DNA from: Ditibartonella apihabitans
GTDB lineage: Bacteria; Pseudomonadota; Alphaproteobacteria; Rhizobiales; Rhizobiaceae
Direction: 5' to 3'
Length of the DNA: 64,000 nt
Assembly: GCF_002007485.1 (NCBI RefSeq)
Contig: NZ_CP015820.1
Location: forward strand, 992,001 to 1,056,000
A program made the translations under genes and the position numbers. The notes beneath the pieces are model-generated. The model searched no databases and was not told the DNA's origin. It worked only from the letters and a program-made list of their open reading frames with translations. Within the stretch, counting starts at the first letter, position 1; every line of letters starts with the position of its first letter. Shown in pieces: positions 52,057 to 62,893 of the stretch.

Positions 52057-54483
52057 ATGCAACATGATTTAGAGAAGACGGCGGATGTCGGCAGTAAGCT
52101 TTATGCTGTTTTGCCGCTTCGCGATATTGTTGTCTTCCCCCATATGATTGTGCCGCTATTCGTTGGTCGCGAAAAATCCATTCGTGCTCTTGAAGAGGCG
52201 ATGGGTCAGGATAAGCAGATCCTGCTGGCTACCCAGAAGAATGCTTCGGACGATGATCCAAAGGCCGACGATATTTATGATGTTGGTACATTAGCGAATG
52301 TGCTGCAGCTGTTGAAATTACCGGACGGGACTGTCAAGGTTCTGGTGGAAGGTGTAAAGCGCGCCAAAATTACCGGTTTTTCGGATAATCCGGACTATCA
52401 CCAAGCTTATGCAACACCACTTGATGAACCGGAAGAAGACAAGGTCGAGATCGAGGCACTGATGCGTTCGGTCATCTCGGACTTTGAAAACTATGTGAAA
52501 TTGAACAAGAAGATTTCTCCGGAAGTCATTGGTGCTGTCAGCCAGATAGATGATGCAACGAAACTTGCCGATACGGTCGCTTCACATCTGGCAATCAAGC
52601 TTTCCGAAAAACAGGAAATGCTTGCATTATTGTCTGTTCGCGAAAGGCTCGAGAAAGCACTTGCCTTTATGGAAGGCGAGATCTCTGTCTTGCAAGTCGA
52701 AAAACGGATACGTTCGCGCGTTAAACGGCAAATGGAGAAAACCCAACGCGAATATTATCTTAACGAGCAGATGAAGGCTATTCAGAAAGAATTGGGCGAT
52801 GGCGAAGATGGCCACGACGAAATTTCTGAATTGGAAGAACGCATCAAGAAAACGAAATTGTCGAAGGAAGCCCGTGAAAAGGCAGAAGGTGAAGTTAAAA
52901 AGCTTCGCAATATGTCTCCTATGTCGGCTGAAGCGACAGTAATACGTAATTATCTTGATTGGCTCCTCGGTATCCCGTGGGGCAAAAAATCCAAGATCAA
53001 GAATGACCTTAACTATGCGGAAAAAGTTATGGATGAGGAACATTTCGGTCTTGAGAAAGTCAAAGAACGTATTGTCGAATATCTTGCTGTCCAAAGCCGT
53101 GCAGCCAAAGTAAAAGGGCCGATTATTTGTCTCGTTGGACCGCCCGGAGTTGGTAAGACTTCGCTTGCCCGTTCGATAGCCAAAGCGACGGGACGTGAAT
53201 ATGTGCGTATGTCCTTAGGTGGAGTGCGCGATGAAGCGGAAATTCGTGGTCATCGTCGTACCTATATCGGATCCATGCCCGGCAAAATCATCCAGTCGAT
53301 GAAAAAGGCGAAGAAAAACAATCCGCTTTTCCTTCTCGACGAGATTGACAAGATGGGGCAGGATTTCAGAGGCGATCCATCATCGGCATTACTCGAGGTG
53401 CTTGATCCAGAACAGAATAACACCTTTATGGATCACTATCTCGAGGTCGAATATGACCTGTCGGACGTTATGTTCGTGACAACTGCAAATACGTTGAATA
53501 TTCCGGAACCTTTAATGGATCGTATGGAAATCATTCGTATTGCCGGTTACACCGAAGAAGAGAAAATGGAAATTGCCAAACGCCATCTTCTCCCGAAAGT
53601 CATGAAAGAACATTCGCTTTCGAAGAAAGAGTTTGTTGTAACTGATGAAGCGATCCGCTCGATCATTCAATATTATACGCGCGAAGCAGGGGTCCGCGGG
53701 CTTGAACGCGAATTGATGAAACTTGCACGCAAGGCTGTGACGGAGATTGTCAAGAAAGAAAAGAAGTCGGTTAAAGTCGATGACAGCAATATCGACGAGT
53801 TTCTTGGCGTCAAGATATTCCGTTACGGTCAGATTGAAGGTGAAGATCAGGTCGGTGTTGTTACCGGACTTGCATGGACCGAGGTCGGCGGTGAATTACT
53901 CACGATTGAAGGCGTTATGATGCCGGGTAAAGGCCGTATGACAGTTACCGGTAATCTGCGCGATGTTATGAAGGAGTCAATTTCGGCTGCTGCATCCTAT
54001 GTCCGCTCGCGGGCGGTGGATTTTGGTATTGAACCTCCTCTGTTCGAACGCCGTGATATCCATGTTCACGTTCCCGAAGGTGCAACACCAAAAGACGGTC
54101 CGTCAGCAGGTGTTGCCATGGTAACGGCAATTGTTTCGGTTCTGACCGGTATACCTGTCCACAAGGATATCGCGATGACAGGCGAAATTACGTTGCGTGG
54201 ACGGATTTTGCCGATTGGCGGGCTGAAAGAGAAATTGCTTGCAGCATTACGCGGCGGTATCAAGAAGGTGCTCATTCCTGAAGAGAATGCGAAAGACCTT
54301 GTTGATATTCCTGATAATGTCAAAAACAACATGGAAATTGTTCCGGTAAGTTTTGCAAGTGAAGTTCTTGATCATGCACTTGTTCGTCGTCCCGAACCGA
54401 TTGAATGGGTAGAGCCTGCAAATCCGCCGGTTACCAACAATATATCAAGTGATGAGGATGGCGTTACTTCTATAGCCCACTGA
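52057..54483 (+). CDS. lon: ATP-dependent protease Lon
   Basis: Hexameric AAA+ protease for damaged and regulatory proteins. N-terminal LON domain (AVLPLRDIVVFPHMIVPLFV), coiled coil around residues 190-280, Walker A CLVGPPGVGKTSLARS, Walker B PLFLLDEIDKM, and the protease domain with catalytic Ser in PKDGPSAGVAM and Lys in GGLKEKLLAA. ATG 52057 follows AGAAAGGA; the open frame extends to 52012. 808 residues, full length. Confidence 0.96.
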   Translation: MQHDLEKTADVGSKLYAVLPLRDIVVFPHMIVPLFVGREKSIRALEEAMGQDKQILLATQKNASDDDPKADDIYDVGTLANVLQLLKLPDGTVKVLVEGVKRAKITGFSDNPDYHQAYATPLDEPEEDKVEIEALMRSVISDFENYVKLNKKISPEVIGAVSQIDDATKLADTVASHLAIKLSEKQEMLALLSVRERLEKALAFMEGEISVLQVEKRIRSRVKRQMEKTQREYYLNEQMKAIQKELGDGEDGHDEISELEERIKKTKLSKEAREKAEGEVKKLRNMSPMSAEATVIRNYLDWLLGIPWGKKSKIKNDLNYAEKVMDEEHFGLEKVKERIVEYLAVQSRAAKVKGPIICLVGPPGVGKTSLARSIAKATGREYVRMSLGGVRDEAEIRGHRRTYIGSMPGKIIQSMKKAKKNNPLFLLDEIDKMGQDFRGDPSSALLEVLDPEQNNTFMDHYLEVEYDLSDVMFVTTANTLNIPEPLMDRMEIIRIAGYTEEEKMEIAKRHLLPKVMKEHSLSKKEFVVTDEAIRSIIQYYTREAGVRGLERELMKLARKAVTEIVKKEKKSVKVDDSNIDEFLGVKIFRYGQIEGEDQVGVVTGLAWTEVGGELLTIEGVMMPGKGRMTVTGNLRDVMKESISAAASYVRSRAVDFGIEPPLFERRDIHVHVPEGATPKDGPSAGVAMVTAIVSVLTGIPVHKDIAMTGEITLRGRILPIGGLKEKLLAALRGGIKKVLIPEENAKDLVDIPDNVKNNMEIVPVSFASEVLDHALVRRPEPIEWVEPANPPVTNNISSDEDGVTSIAH

Positions 54484-54515
54484 ATCACAAGTCAGTAATG
54501 ACATATACAAACATT

Positions 54516-54545
54516 GAGAAAAGGCAGTTTAGACTGCCTTTTCTT
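54516..54545 (+). terminator. rho-independent terminator after lon
   Basis: Stem GAAAAGGCAGT / ACTGCCTTTTC with loop TTAG, followed by a T-rich stretch. Confidence 0.85.
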
Positions 54546-54721
54546 GTTATTTTCGTTTTTCAATTGTGAATTACGTTATTTTTTCCGTGAATAACTGTGA
54601 TTATCCCGAAGATTCAGGCTTTTTTTTAAAATTTGGCTTCTGTTTGCCATAGTTTTCAATAAACTCGCTCGCAACCGGTGGAATCACTATTGTCCGGTAA
54701 TAGAAAGAAAGGAATTATCCA

Positions 54722-55000
54722 ATGAATAAGAACGAATTGGTCAGCTCTGTCGCTGAAAAAGCCGGCATCACAAAAACTCAAGCGGCTTCAGCCGTAGATG
54801 CATTTATTGCTTCTGTCACCGATGCTTTGAAAGATGGCGGTGATGTTCGTCTTCCCGGTTTCGGTTCATTTGAAGTTTCCCACCGTGCTGCCACGAAAGG
54901 ACGCAACCCTTCAACAGGCGCAGAAATCACCATTCCTGCCCGCAATGTTCCTAAGTTCTCGGCTGGCAAAGGTTTGAAAGACGCCGTCAACAACAAATAA
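54722..55000 (+). CDS. hupB: DNA-binding protein HU
   Basis: Small nucleoid protein that bends [23 protein letters not shown] opens the helical dimer part, [18 protein letters not shown] the beta arm base, and [20 protein letters not shown] the DNA-embracing arm with its Asn-Pro tip. 92 residues. AGAAAGGA lies before the ATG. Single-gene unit between two terminators. Confidence 0.96.
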   Translation: MNKNELVSSVAEKAGITKTQAASAVDAFIASVTDALKDGGDVRLPGFGSFEVSHRAATKGRNPSTGAEITIPARNVPKFSAGKGLKDAVNNK

Positions 55001-55016
55001 TCCATTGCCATGTTTT

Positions 55017-55049
55017 AAAAGCCCGGTCTTTCTTGAGTGCCGGGCTTTT
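55017..55049. terminator. bidirectional terminator between hupB and yrbL-like gene
   Basis: Stem AAAAGCCCGG / CCGGGCTTTT with a 13-nt loop; A and T flanks allow use by hupB (+) and by the convergent gene (-). Confidence 0.85.
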
Positions 55050-55066
55050 CATTGTCTTCTTGATGG

Positions 55067-55699
55067 CTATTTGCGGTTTTTCAAGTCAAGAAATGGCGCC
55101 AGTGCGTCAGTGAATTCGTGAAGTTCATGAATATTTTTTGCCCGGTTATATTTTTGACACCATGCGCGCAACGGAAAAAGTCCGGTTTCCCCGATGCCAT
55201 CTACGAGAACAAGGGTAGATTTTCCGTTTCTTGAGCTTAGTAATATATTATCGAATTTCAGATCGTAGCAGATAATACTTGTTGTTTTTACCCAGTGAAT
55301 GAAATCTTCAATTTCTTGACGATATTTTGGAATATCATTCTGGTAATGGCCAAAAGGCTTTGCATAACTTCCCGACGAATCCTTTTCAGCTTTGACGAGT
55401 AATCCCCAACCTATGTCAGTTGAAACGATTCCGGCAATCTGCATCAGATGTTTTTCATTTTCTGCCATATCGGGATCGGTAAAATGACGCATATATTCCC
55501 GAATTTCGCGGGTATTGGGCGAGTTGATATCGATTGCTTTTCTTAATTGTCGTAGACGCGAAAAACCGGCGATTTTTTTACGCCATGCGGGCGAGGGGAT
55601 TTTTATCAGATAGTCGGGATTTTGCTCATTGATGTATACCGAGCGGGTTAGCCCCTCAAACAGCGGCTTTTTATCTGACAAGGTAAGGATATGTTTCAT
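55067..55699 (-). CDS. YrbL family protein (kinase-like fold)
   Basis: A 210-residue protein of the PhoP-regulated YrbL family, which shares features with small kinases: the N-terminal KKPLFEGLTRSVYINEQNPD and YLIKIP (glycine-loop and Lys-like site), and SIICYDLKFDNILLSSRNGK, which resembles a kinase catalytic loop, followed by LVLVDGIGE in the place of the metal-binding DFG. Function in this group is not known; lipopolysaccharide core sugar phosphorylation is possible. Divergent from nothing close; convergent with hupB. Confidence 0.8.
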   Translation of the reverse strand: MKHILTLSDKKPLFEGLTRSVYINEQNPDYLIKIPSPAWRKKIAGFSRLRQLRKAIDINSPNTREIREYMRHFTDPDMAENEKHLMQIAGIVSTDIGWGLLVKAEKDSSGSYAKPFGHYQNDIPKYRQEIEDFIHWVKTTSIICYDLKFDNILLSSRNGKSTLVLVDGIGETGLFPLRAWCQKYNRAKNIHELHEFTDALAPFLDLKNRK

Positions 55700-55759
55700 T
55701 GCGACTTCACCTCACTTTGTGCAAGGCCGTTAGATTTCCTGTTACAGTTCCTGAAAACT

Positions 55760-56434
55760 TCACATCATGCATCCGGCGACCAATTGCGGGGTCAATTCAT
55801 CATAATGGCTGATTATTTTGGTCGGATTGAATGTACTGACAGGCTTGTCGGTATAACCGAAATCGACTGCTATAACGGGAATATCTGCACTTTGTGCCGC
55901 AAGGATGTCGGTCTGGCTATCACCCACCATAACTGCTTTATCAGGCGAACAGCCAGCACGTTCGATGGTAGAAAGAATATGTCGGGCATCCGGTTTATGA
56001 TAGGCAAATGTGTCTCCGCCGACAATCGTTACAAAACGATCGGCTTCGCCCATTCCTTCCAAAAGGTGACGGGCCAAATTTTCATATTTGTTGGTGCAGA
56101 CGGCAAGCTTGTATCCCGCATCAGAGAGTTTTGTGAGTGCTTTGTCAACGCCTTCGAAAAATTGTGTCTTTCCCGGCATATTTTCTTCATAATGACGCAT
56201 AAATACGGAAAGCAACTGTTCGACATGCGTATTATCCGGTTTGATGTTCTGGAAACTGAGCGCACGTTCGATCATAATACGTCCGCCCATGCCGACAAGA
56301 CGACGAATGTCAACAGGCTCGAACGTTTTGAGGCCTTCTTGCGCAAGACAGAAATTGAGGCTGTCGAGCAAATCCGGCGCGGAATCAACAAGTGTTCCGT
56401 CAAGGTCAAAGACAACAATAGGCGTGTTACTCAC
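55760..56434 (-). CDS. gph: HAD hydrolase, phosphoglycolate phosphatase family
   Basis: HAD-superfamily phosphatase; the length and cap fit Gph, which removes 2-phosphoglycolate. Motif [18 protein letters not shown], motif [10 protein letters not shown], Lys in YHKPDARHI and motif [18 protein letters not shown] 56434 is favoured: GGAG sits 9 nt upstream and it overlaps the trmFO stop (GTGA). An in-frame ATG at 56467 would need a longer overlap. 224 residues. The exact substrate is inferred. Confidence 0.88.
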   Translation of the reverse strand: MSNTPIVVFDLDGTLVDSAPDLLDSLNFCLAQEGLKTFEPVDIRRLVGMGGRIMIERALSFQNIKPDNTHVEQLLSVFMRHYEENMPGKTQFFEGVDKALTKLSDAGYKLAVCTNKYENLARHLLEGMGEADRFVTIVGGDTFAYHKPDARHILSTIERAGCSPDKAVMVGDSQTDILAAQSADIPVIAVDFGYTDKPVSTFNPTKIISHYDELTPQLVAGCMM

Positions 56435-57840
56435 TGAAGTTTCTCCTCGTTCAACCATGTTTCGCAATCGGCAAGCGCGCGTTTCGTCAAAGCCTGTTTT
56501 TTAGCCAGTATTTTTTCTTTGCCGCGTAAACGTTTGCCTTCCGGTTTTTCAATCTCGACAGGCGGAAACAAACCGAAATTGATATTCATTGGCTGGAAGG
56601 ATTGTTTGCCACCATCGTCGCTCATTATATGACCACGCGTGATATGATTAAGCAACGCCCCGAATGCCGTAGTAATTGGCGGTATGCGAGGTTCCTTCTC
56701 CTTGTAGTCAGCGGCAGCAAAGCGCCCTGCCAAAAGCCCGATTGCAGCCGATTCAACATAGCCTTCACATCCGGTCATTTGGCCGGCAAAGCGCAAGTTT
56801 TTGCGTTTTTTAAGCCGTAATGTTTCGTCGAGCAAGACAGGCGAATTGAGATAGGTGTTGCGGTGGATTCCGCCAAGCCTCGCAAATTCGGCATCTTCAA
56901 GACCAGGAATCGAGCGAAAAATGCGCGTTTGTTCGCCATATTTCAGCTTGGTCTGAAAGCCGACCATATTATAGAGCGTGCCAAGCGCGTTGTCTTGTCT
57001 CAACTGTACAATAGCATAAGCTTTTACAGTCGGATTATGTGCATTGGTAAGTCCCATGGGCTTCATCGGACCATGACGCAAGGTTTCGGGACCACGCTCG
57101 GCCATTACCTCGATAGGAAGACAGCCATCAAAATAAGGTACGTTTTCAAATTCATGAAATTCGATTTTTTCCCCGTCTGTCAGCGCTTGTACGAAGTGCT
57201 CATATTGCTCCTTGTCGAGCGGGCAATTAATGTAATCTTTGCCGGTACCGCCAGGCCCGACTTTGTCATAACGGGACTGATACCAACAAATATCCATATT
57301 GATACTGTCCCTATAAACAATAGGCGCAATTGCGTCATAAAATGATAACGAATTGGCTCCGGTAATGTCTACAATTGCTTCTGCGAGACGGGGAGATGTC
57401 AAAGGTCCCGTTGCGATAATTACATTCCCCCATTCTTTTGGCGGAAGTGTCACAAGTTCGCTGCGGTCAACACTGATCAGGGAATGGTTTTCAATGATAT
57501 TGGTAATTGTTTTTGAAAATCCTTCACGATCGACGGCAAGTGCACTGCCTGCCGGAACCTGATGTTCATCAGCCACCTTCATAACAAGCGAATGGGCAAG
57601 CCGCATTTCGGCGTGAAGGAGCCCCACCGCATTGGTTGAAGCATCGTCGGAACGAAATGAATTGGAACAGACGAGTTCCGCAAGATTTGCAGTTTTATGA
57701 GCGGGCGTGTTTTCGACCGGCCTCATTTCATGCAAAATAACAGGAATACCTGCTTCGGCTATTTGCCACGCAGCCTCGCTGCCGGACAGACCGCCGCCAA
57801 TAACATGGATCGGCTTCATAGAAAAATTCGACATCATCAT
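56431..57840 (-). CDS. trmFO: tRNA (m5U54) methyltransferase TrmFO, folate-dependent
   Basis: FAD and methylenetetrahydrofolate-dependent enzyme that makes m5U54 in tRNA. FAD loop [45 protein letters not shown], and [16 protein letters not shown] near the C-terminus. 469 residues. The first codons are ATG ATG ATG and another Met at codon 8; which is used is open. Coupled to gph by a 4-nt overlap. Confidence 0.94.
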   Translation of the reverse strand: MMMSNFSMKPIHVIGGGLSGSEAAWQIAEAGIPVILHEMRPVENTPAHKTANLAELVCSNSFRSDDASTNAVGLLHAEMRLAHSLVMKVADEHQVPAGSALAVDREGFSKTITNIIENHSLISVDRSELVTLPPKEWGNVIIATGPLTSPRLAEAIVDITGANSLSFYDAIAPIVYRDSINMDICWYQSRYDKVGPGGTGKDYINCPLDKEQYEHFVQALTDGEKIEFHEFENVPYFDGCLPIEVMAERGPETLRHGPMKPMGLTNAHNPTVKAYAIVQLRQDNALGTLYNMVGFQTKLKYGEQTRIFRSIPGLEDAEFARLGGIHRNTYLNSPVLLDETLRLKKRKNLRFAGQMTGCEGYVESAAIGLLAGRFAAADYKEKEPRIPPITTAFGALLNHITRGHIMSDDGGKQSFQPMNINFGLFPPVEIEKPEGKRLRGKEKILAKKQALTKRALADCETWLNEEKLQ

Positions 57841-58923
57841 TCTTTGCGCAAAACATAAAATTCCAAGCGTGGAACGGTCAATAACACCTTATGGTACAAA
57901 AGGCACTGAGACAATGACCGTTCTTCAGACTATTTTTTCAGTAGAATAGATTGAATATGTAAAATCTTGCCAGAATGATTATTGTCCGCAACCTCATTAT
58001 GTCATTTGCGAGTAACAAGCGGTCGTCATGAAGTTACGAAGGGTGAAACTTTAGCAGTTCAATCCCGAAATATTGTCAAGATTAACCGGTTATTGCTGCT
58101 TTGATATAACGAGCAAGGTCCAAGAAAATGAGTGGTCGGGCGTATTATAGAAACAAGAAAATTGTAATCGAAAAAAAATTTGAGACGAAAGCATTGCTTC
58201 CCGTTAAAGATGAAGTGGTTCCGCTTTATCGCGAAAGAAAGTGAATTCGGATAAAGTGCGAAAAACGGTCCAAGAGCACTTTATCCGATATAGCTGTCGG
58301 AGTGGTATTGTTATCCGACATGAAGTTTTGCTTTTTGATAACGGGAATATTTACTCGAGTGAAACATATATTGGCGAATCAAAAACACTATATTTTTGGC
58401 GCTCATTCGTTACACAGTTTTTGCTTTATGATTACATTGGAACAATGAAAACAAAAGTCACTCGGATTGTCGAAAGGGGAGGGGTATTGTTGCGCAATCG
58501 TAAAGCAAACCAAAGCGGACAATTTGACGACAAAAACCAAGTTCCGACGGTCGAAACCAAAACCTAACGACAAAAATCAGGGCAAATGCATTAACGATTT
58601 TTGTTGTGAAGTGAACTATTCGGGAAATCGGAAAAACGCAATCTTGCAAAGCCTTGTGAAGTTTATCGAAGATCTCAACCGGAAGTTCGCGCGAGGGTTG
58701 TTTTTATCTATTCGGCGGGAACATTGCCTGGAATGGTTCGCGAGGAGATATTTTGCCAGCTTATCTACGCATTATTCCTTGTCTTCAGAAATTATGGTGG
58801 TTCTTTTCTTAAATATCCGGTAAAAAACGCAAGAGTCGGCTTTTTTCCTTTGATTGATAGAAATTGAATGATATAGAGACGCCGCTTGCCTATGGTTTGT
58901 TGCAAACCTGATTATCAGGATTT
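57841..58923. other. 1.1-kb gene-poor region with inverted repeats
   Basis: The largest gap in the window. Two open frames (58241-58567 and 58467-58823) overlap in different frames, have odd composition and match no family I know; I do not call them genes. A perfect inverted repeat with 13-bp arms TCGGATAAAGTGC / GCACTTTATCCGA (58247-58259, 58276-58288) is followed by a second with 7-bp arms TGTCGGA / TCCGACA (58295-58320). It could hold a small RNA or be the remains of an inserted element. Confidence 0.5.
58247..58320. repeat. two consecutive perfect inverted repeats
   Basis: Arms of 13 bp around a 16-nt loop, then arms of 7 bp around a 12-nt loop, spaced by 6 nt. Neither is followed by a T run, so they are not simple terminators. 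Confidence 0.7.
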
Positions 58924-59006
58924 GCGGATGTGGCGAAATTGGTAGACGCACCAGATTTAGGTTCTGGCGGGCAACCGTGGGGGTTCGAGTCCCTTCATCC
59001 GCACCA
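58924..59006 (+). tRNA. tRNA-Leu (anticodon UAG)
   Basis: Acceptor GCGGATG pairs with CATCCGC, discriminator A and encoded CCA follow. D-arm contains AATTGGTAGACGC; anticodon stem CCAGA / TCTGG encloses TTTAGGT with anticodon TAG; a class II variable arm (CGGGCAACCGT) and TTCGAGT T-loop are present. It decodes CUA and other CUN codons. 83 nt. Confidence 0.95.
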
Positions 59007-59156
59007 AAGCAACGGCCTTGAATGCAAAGAGAATTTTTGCGGAGTTCCGCGCGAGGCGGAAGTCCGTTTCATGGTATTCTGACGCTTGGGTGTTAGAGCA
59101 GAATTGGTATCGGACAGGGCTTAAGTACTTGTCCTCAGAAAAATGAAGGTTGTTCG

Positions 59157-60653
59157 ATGCAAGTTACCGAGACGCTTAATAAGGGATTGCAGCGCGAGAT
59201 CAAGGTAGTGATCCCGGCTAAAGATCTGGAAGCAAAACTAAACGAACGTCTTGACGACGCTAAAGACAAGGTCAAGCTGAATGGCTTCCGCCCTGGTAAA
59301 GTGCCTGTCAGCCATTTGAAGAAAATGTATGGCAAGTCGTTTATGGCTGACGTTATCAATTCGATTCTGAAGGATACGCCGCGTTCCATTCTTTCAGACC
59401 GCAATGAACGTTCGGCCACCCAGCCGGAAATTGATATGAGCGAAGACGAAAAAGAGGCCGAAAAGGTCTTGAATGGTGATGCCGACTTCGTCTTTACTTT
59501 GAAATATGAAGTTTTGCCGAAATTCGATCTTAAAGATGTTTCCGGCATCGCTGTTACACGCGAAGTCGTGGAAGTTCCTGAATCCGATGTTGATAAACAG
59601 GTCGAGCGCATTCTTTCTTCCACCCGTACCTATACGGAAAAGAAAGGCAAGGCCGAAGACGGCGATCGCGTAACGATCGATTATCTCGGTAAACTTGATG
59701 GTGAACCGTTTGAAGGTGGCGCTGATAATGATGCGCAACTTGTTCTCGGTTCCAAACAATTCATTCCCGGCTTCGAAGAGCAGCTTATCGGTGTGAAAGC
59801 AGGTGACAAAAAAGTCATTACAGTAAAATTCCCTGATGACTACAATGCAAAACATCTGGCTGGTAAAGAGGCCACTTTTGACATAACAGTGAAAGAGGTT
59901 TCGAAGCCGGACGAACTGAAAATCGATGATGAAGCCGCCAAAAAACTTGGTCTCGAATCACTCCAAAAGCTGCGCGACGTCATTCGCGAGCAAATCGAGA
60001 ACCAATATGGCACAATCACACGTCAAAAAGTAAAGCGTCAGATTCTTGATGCTCTTGATAATGATTACGATTTCGAGACACCGGAACGTCTCGTCAATGT
60101 CGAATTCAATAATATCTGGGCACAAATCACCAACGAGTTGAAGCAAGCCGGTCGTACTTTCGAGGACGAGGAAACGACAGAAGAAGCAGCCCGTGACGAA
60201 TATCGCAAGCTCGCTGAACGTCGTGTCCGGTTGGGCCTTGTTTTGTCTGAAATCGGTGAAAAGGCCGGAATCAGCGTTTCGGAAGATGAGTTGCAACGGG
60301 CGGTGTATGATCAGGTTCGCCAATATCCTGGACAGGAAAAAGAAATATTCGAATTTTTCCGTCGTACTCCTGATGCAGTCGCCAATTTGCGTGCTCCTAT
60401 ATTCGAAGAGAAAGTCGTTGATCATCTTCTCGGTAAAGTCAAAGTCACTGACAAGAAAGTGACGGCCGAAGAGCTGATGAAAGAGGAAGAAGACGAAAAT
60501 TCTCCGAAGAAATCAGGGGCAAAGAAAAAGACCGTAAGCAAGAAATCCGAAGACAAAAAGGCTGATGACAAGAAGTCTTCTTCGAAGTCTCATGCGGAAG
60601 AGAAAGCACCTGCCAAAAAGGCAGCCGCAAAAAAGACAACGAAAAAAGATTGA
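59157..60653 (+). CDS. tig: trigger factor
   Basis: Ribosome-bound chaperone and prolyl isomerase. The ribosome-binding tail contains [17 protein letters not shown], the FKBP-type domain covers about residues 160-240 ([33 protein letters not shown]), and the helical C-terminal domain runs to ~440. The last ~50 residues are an almost pure Lys/Ala/Ser/Asp tail. 498 residues against ~430 in E. coli. GAAGG lies 8 nt before the ATG. Ends with a strong terminator. Confidence 0.95.
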   Translation: MQVTETLNKGLQREIKVVIPAKDLEAKLNERLDDAKDKVKLNGFRPGKVPVSHLKKMYGKSFMADVINSILKDTPRSILSDRNERSATQPEIDMSEDEKEAEKVLNGDADFVFTLKYEVLPKFDLKDVSGIAVTREVVEVPESDVDKQVERILSSTRTYTEKKGKAEDGDRVTIDYLGKLDGEPFEGGADNDAQLVLGSKQFIPGFEEQLIGVKAGDKKVITVKFPDDYNAKHLAGKEATFDITVKEVSKPDELKIDDEAAKKLGLESLQKLRDVIREQIENQYGTITRQKVKRQILDALDNDYDFETPERLVNVEFNNIWAQITNELKQAGRTFEDEETTEEAARDEYRKLAERRVRLGLVLSEIGEKAGISVSEDELQRAVYDQVRQYPGQEKEIFEFFRRTPDAVANLRAPIFEEKVVDHLLGKVKVTDKKVTAEELMKEEEDENSPKKSGAKKKTVSKKSEDKKADDKKSSSKSHAEEKAPAKKAAAKKTTKKD

Positions 60654-60676
60654 TTTGCTGTTGGATAAAATAAATC

Positions 60677-60702
60677 AGGCCCGGTTTTTCCGGGCCTTTT
60701 TT
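60677..60702 (+). terminator. rho-independent terminator after tig
   Basis: Stem AGGCCCGG / CCGGGCCT with loop TTTTT, followed by TTTTT. Confidence 0.92.
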
Positions 60703-60794
60703 ATAAGGACAACACTCTTTGCTTGCACTTGCCGCTTGTTTGGACTAGCCAATAGAAATAATTTTATCTTTAAAATAAGAATGATGGATTTCTA

Positions 60795-62294
60795 ATGACA
60801 CTCGTTGATGCCCGCACAGCAGACCCGAAACGTTTCATCTCCGGAGCTACCGGAGACTGGGAAGTCATTATCGGATTGGAAGTACACGCTCAGGTAACCT
60901 CCAATTCCAAACTTTTTTCCGGCGCTTCCACGAAATTCGGGGCTGAACCCAATGCTCATGTTTCTCTTGTTGATGCTGCAATGCCGGGTATGCTGCCTGT
61001 CATCAACATCGAATGTGTCAAACAGGCCGTGAGAACCGGATTAGGTCTGAATGCCAAGATCAATTTAAAATCTGTGTTTGATCGCAAAAACTATTTTTAC
61101 CCCGATTTGCCCCAAGGCTATCAGATTTCGCAATTTGAACAGCCAATCGTCGGGGAAGGTAAAATTATCATCTCTGTCGGTCCTGATAAAAAAGGTGAGT
61201 TCGAGGATGTAGAAATCGGTATCGAACGGCTCCATCTCGAGCAAGATGCGGGAAAATCTATCCACGATCAACACCCGACAATGTCGTTTGTCGATCTTAA
61301 CCGCTCAGGCGTTGCACTGATGGAAATTGTGTCAAAGCCGGATTTGCGTTCGTCAGATGAAGCGAAGGCCTATGTCACGAAATTGCGTACGATCGTTCGC
61401 TATCTCGGAACATGTGATGGCAATATGGATGAAGGTGCAATGCGTGCCGATGTCAATGTTTCGGTACGTCGTCCGGGTGAGGATTTCGGTACACGGTGCG
61501 AAATCAAGAACGTTAATTCGATCCGTTTTATCGGGCAGGCAATCGACTATGAGGCGCGTCGGCAGATAGCGGTTCTTGAGGACGGCGGCAAAATTGATCA
61601 GGAAACACGGCTGTTTGACTCTGCAAAGGGTGAAACACGGCCGATGCGTTCGAAAGAAGAAGCGCATGATTACCGGTATTTTCCTGATCCCGATTTGTTG
61701 CCTTTGGTTTTTGACCAGAAATTTGTCGACGATCTGAAAGCCGACTTGCCGGCCTTGCCTGATGAAATCAAATCAAACTTCATTAATGAAATGGGTTTGA
61801 GCGCTTACGATGCTTCCATTCTTGTAAGCGAGAAGGCAATTGCCGATTTCTTCCAGTCGGTTGCTGCCGGTCGCGATGGCAAACTTGCTGCGAATTGGGT
61901 CATTAACGATTTGCTCGGCGCTTTGAACAAAGCAAGCCTTGATATTTCGCAATCTCCAATGAGCGCAGATCAACTTGGCGGAATTATCGATTTGATAAAA
62001 GAGGGTACGATTTCCGGAAAAATTGCAAAAGATCTCTTCGAGATCGTTTGGAACGAAGGGGGTGACCCTGCAAAAATCGTCGAGGAACGCGGCATGAAGC
62101 AGGTTACCGACACCGCTGCTATCGAAAAAACTGTCGATGAAATTATTGCTGCCAATCCGGATAAAGTTGCTCAAGCCAAAGAAAAGCCGACATTGGCTGG
62201 TTGGTTTGTCGGTCAGGTCATGAAAAAAACCGGTGGTAAGGCAAATCCTCAAGTAGTAAATAAACTGATTAGGGCAAAACTCGGGATAGAATAA
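60795..62294 (+). CDS. gatB: Asp-tRNA(Asn)/Glu-tRNA(Gln) amidotransferase subunit B
   Basis: Kinase/tRNA-binding subunit of GatCAB, which amidates mischarged Glu-tRNA(Gln) and Asp-tRNA(Asn). [20 protein letters not shown], the [17 protein letters not shown] signature, DANVSVR-like [13 protein letters not shown] and the C-terminal YqeY-like tail ([20 protein letters not shown]) are present. 499 residues. gatA and gatC are not in the window. Confidence 0.96.
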   Translation: MTLVDARTADPKRFISGATGDWEVIIGLEVHAQVTSNSKLFSGASTKFGAEPNAHVSLVDAAMPGMLPVINIECVKQAVRTGLGLNAKINLKSVFDRKNYFYPDLPQGYQISQFEQPIVGEGKIIISVGPDKKGEFEDVEIGIERLHLEQDAGKSIHDQHPTMSFVDLNRSGVALMEIVSKPDLRSSDEAKAYVTKLRTIVRYLGTCDGNMDEGAMRADVNVSVRRPGEDFGTRCEIKNVNSIRFIGQAIDYEARRQIAVLEDGGKIDQETRLFDSAKGETRPMRSKEEAHDYRYFPDPDLLPLVFDQKFVDDLKADLPALPDEIKSNFINEMGLSAYDASILVSEKAIADFFQSVAAGRDGKLAANWVINDLLGALNKASLDISQSPMSADQLGGIIDLIKEGTISGKIAKDLFEIVWNEGGDPAKIVEERGMKQVTDTAAIEKTVDEIIAANPDKVAQAKEKPTLAGWFVGQVMKKTGGKANPQVVNKLIRAKLGIE

Positions 62295-62299
62295 CGACC

Positions 62300-62788
62300 A
62301 TGTGGATTCGCACTGCATCCAAGGATGATATCAATGCTATTCATGATCTATTGATCGAAACATGGCATGCAACATTAGATGATATTATCGGACGTGAAGA
62401 AATTAATCGTAAAATCGCTCACGATTATACGCCTGATCTTTTGAAGAAAATGCTCAGTCGTCCGGCATCCGAATATGTCGTGGCGGATGACGGGGATACT
62501 CTTCATGGTGTTGCCTATGCAGCTCAGGGAGCCGTCAAAGGTGATTCTGAAATTGCACTCGTGCTTCATCTGTGCGTAAAACCGGAAAGTCAGGGGCAGG
62601 GGATTGGTCAACGATTATTGATCGAGCTTGAAGAAGCTTTTCCGGCTGCCCGTAAAATTCGTGTAGCTCTCAATAAAAAAGATGAGAGGACACAGAAATT
62701 TTTTGAAGAACAAGGTTATAAACACCTCGGGAAAACTACCGAGAACAAGTCGAATGACGATGTTGTCTTGGAGAAGACACTGTTCTGA
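62300..62788 (+). CDS. GNAT-family N-acetyltransferase
   Basis: A 162-residue acetyltransferase. The acetyl-CoA loop is the QGQGIG-R motif in LCVKPESQGQGIGQRLLIEL, preceded by the beta-strand EIALVLHLCV and followed by VALNKKDERTQKFFEEQGYK. Substrate unknown. It starts 5 nt after gatB, so it shares that message. Confidence 0.88.
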   Translation: MWIRTASKDDINAIHDLLIETWHATLDDIIGREEINRKIAHDYTPDLLKKMLSRPASEYVVADDGDTLHGVAYAAQGAVKGDSEIALVLHLCVKPESQGQGIGQRLLIELEEAFPAARKIRVALNKKDERTQKFFEEQGYKHLGKTTENKSNDDVVLEKTLF

Positions 62789-62893
62789 TCACGTCAATAT
62801 TGACTTGCTTTTAATGTTGATGAGCTGCATAACGTTAAAAGTTGGTTTTTCGTTTGAAGCTTATGGGCTGAACTTGAAGGAGCTCACACTGAA

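Noticed and set aside
58241..58823. Two overlapping open frames of 108 and 118 codons
   Set aside because: They overlap in different frames, have no recognisable domain, start inside an inverted repeat and lack convincing ribosome-binding sites.
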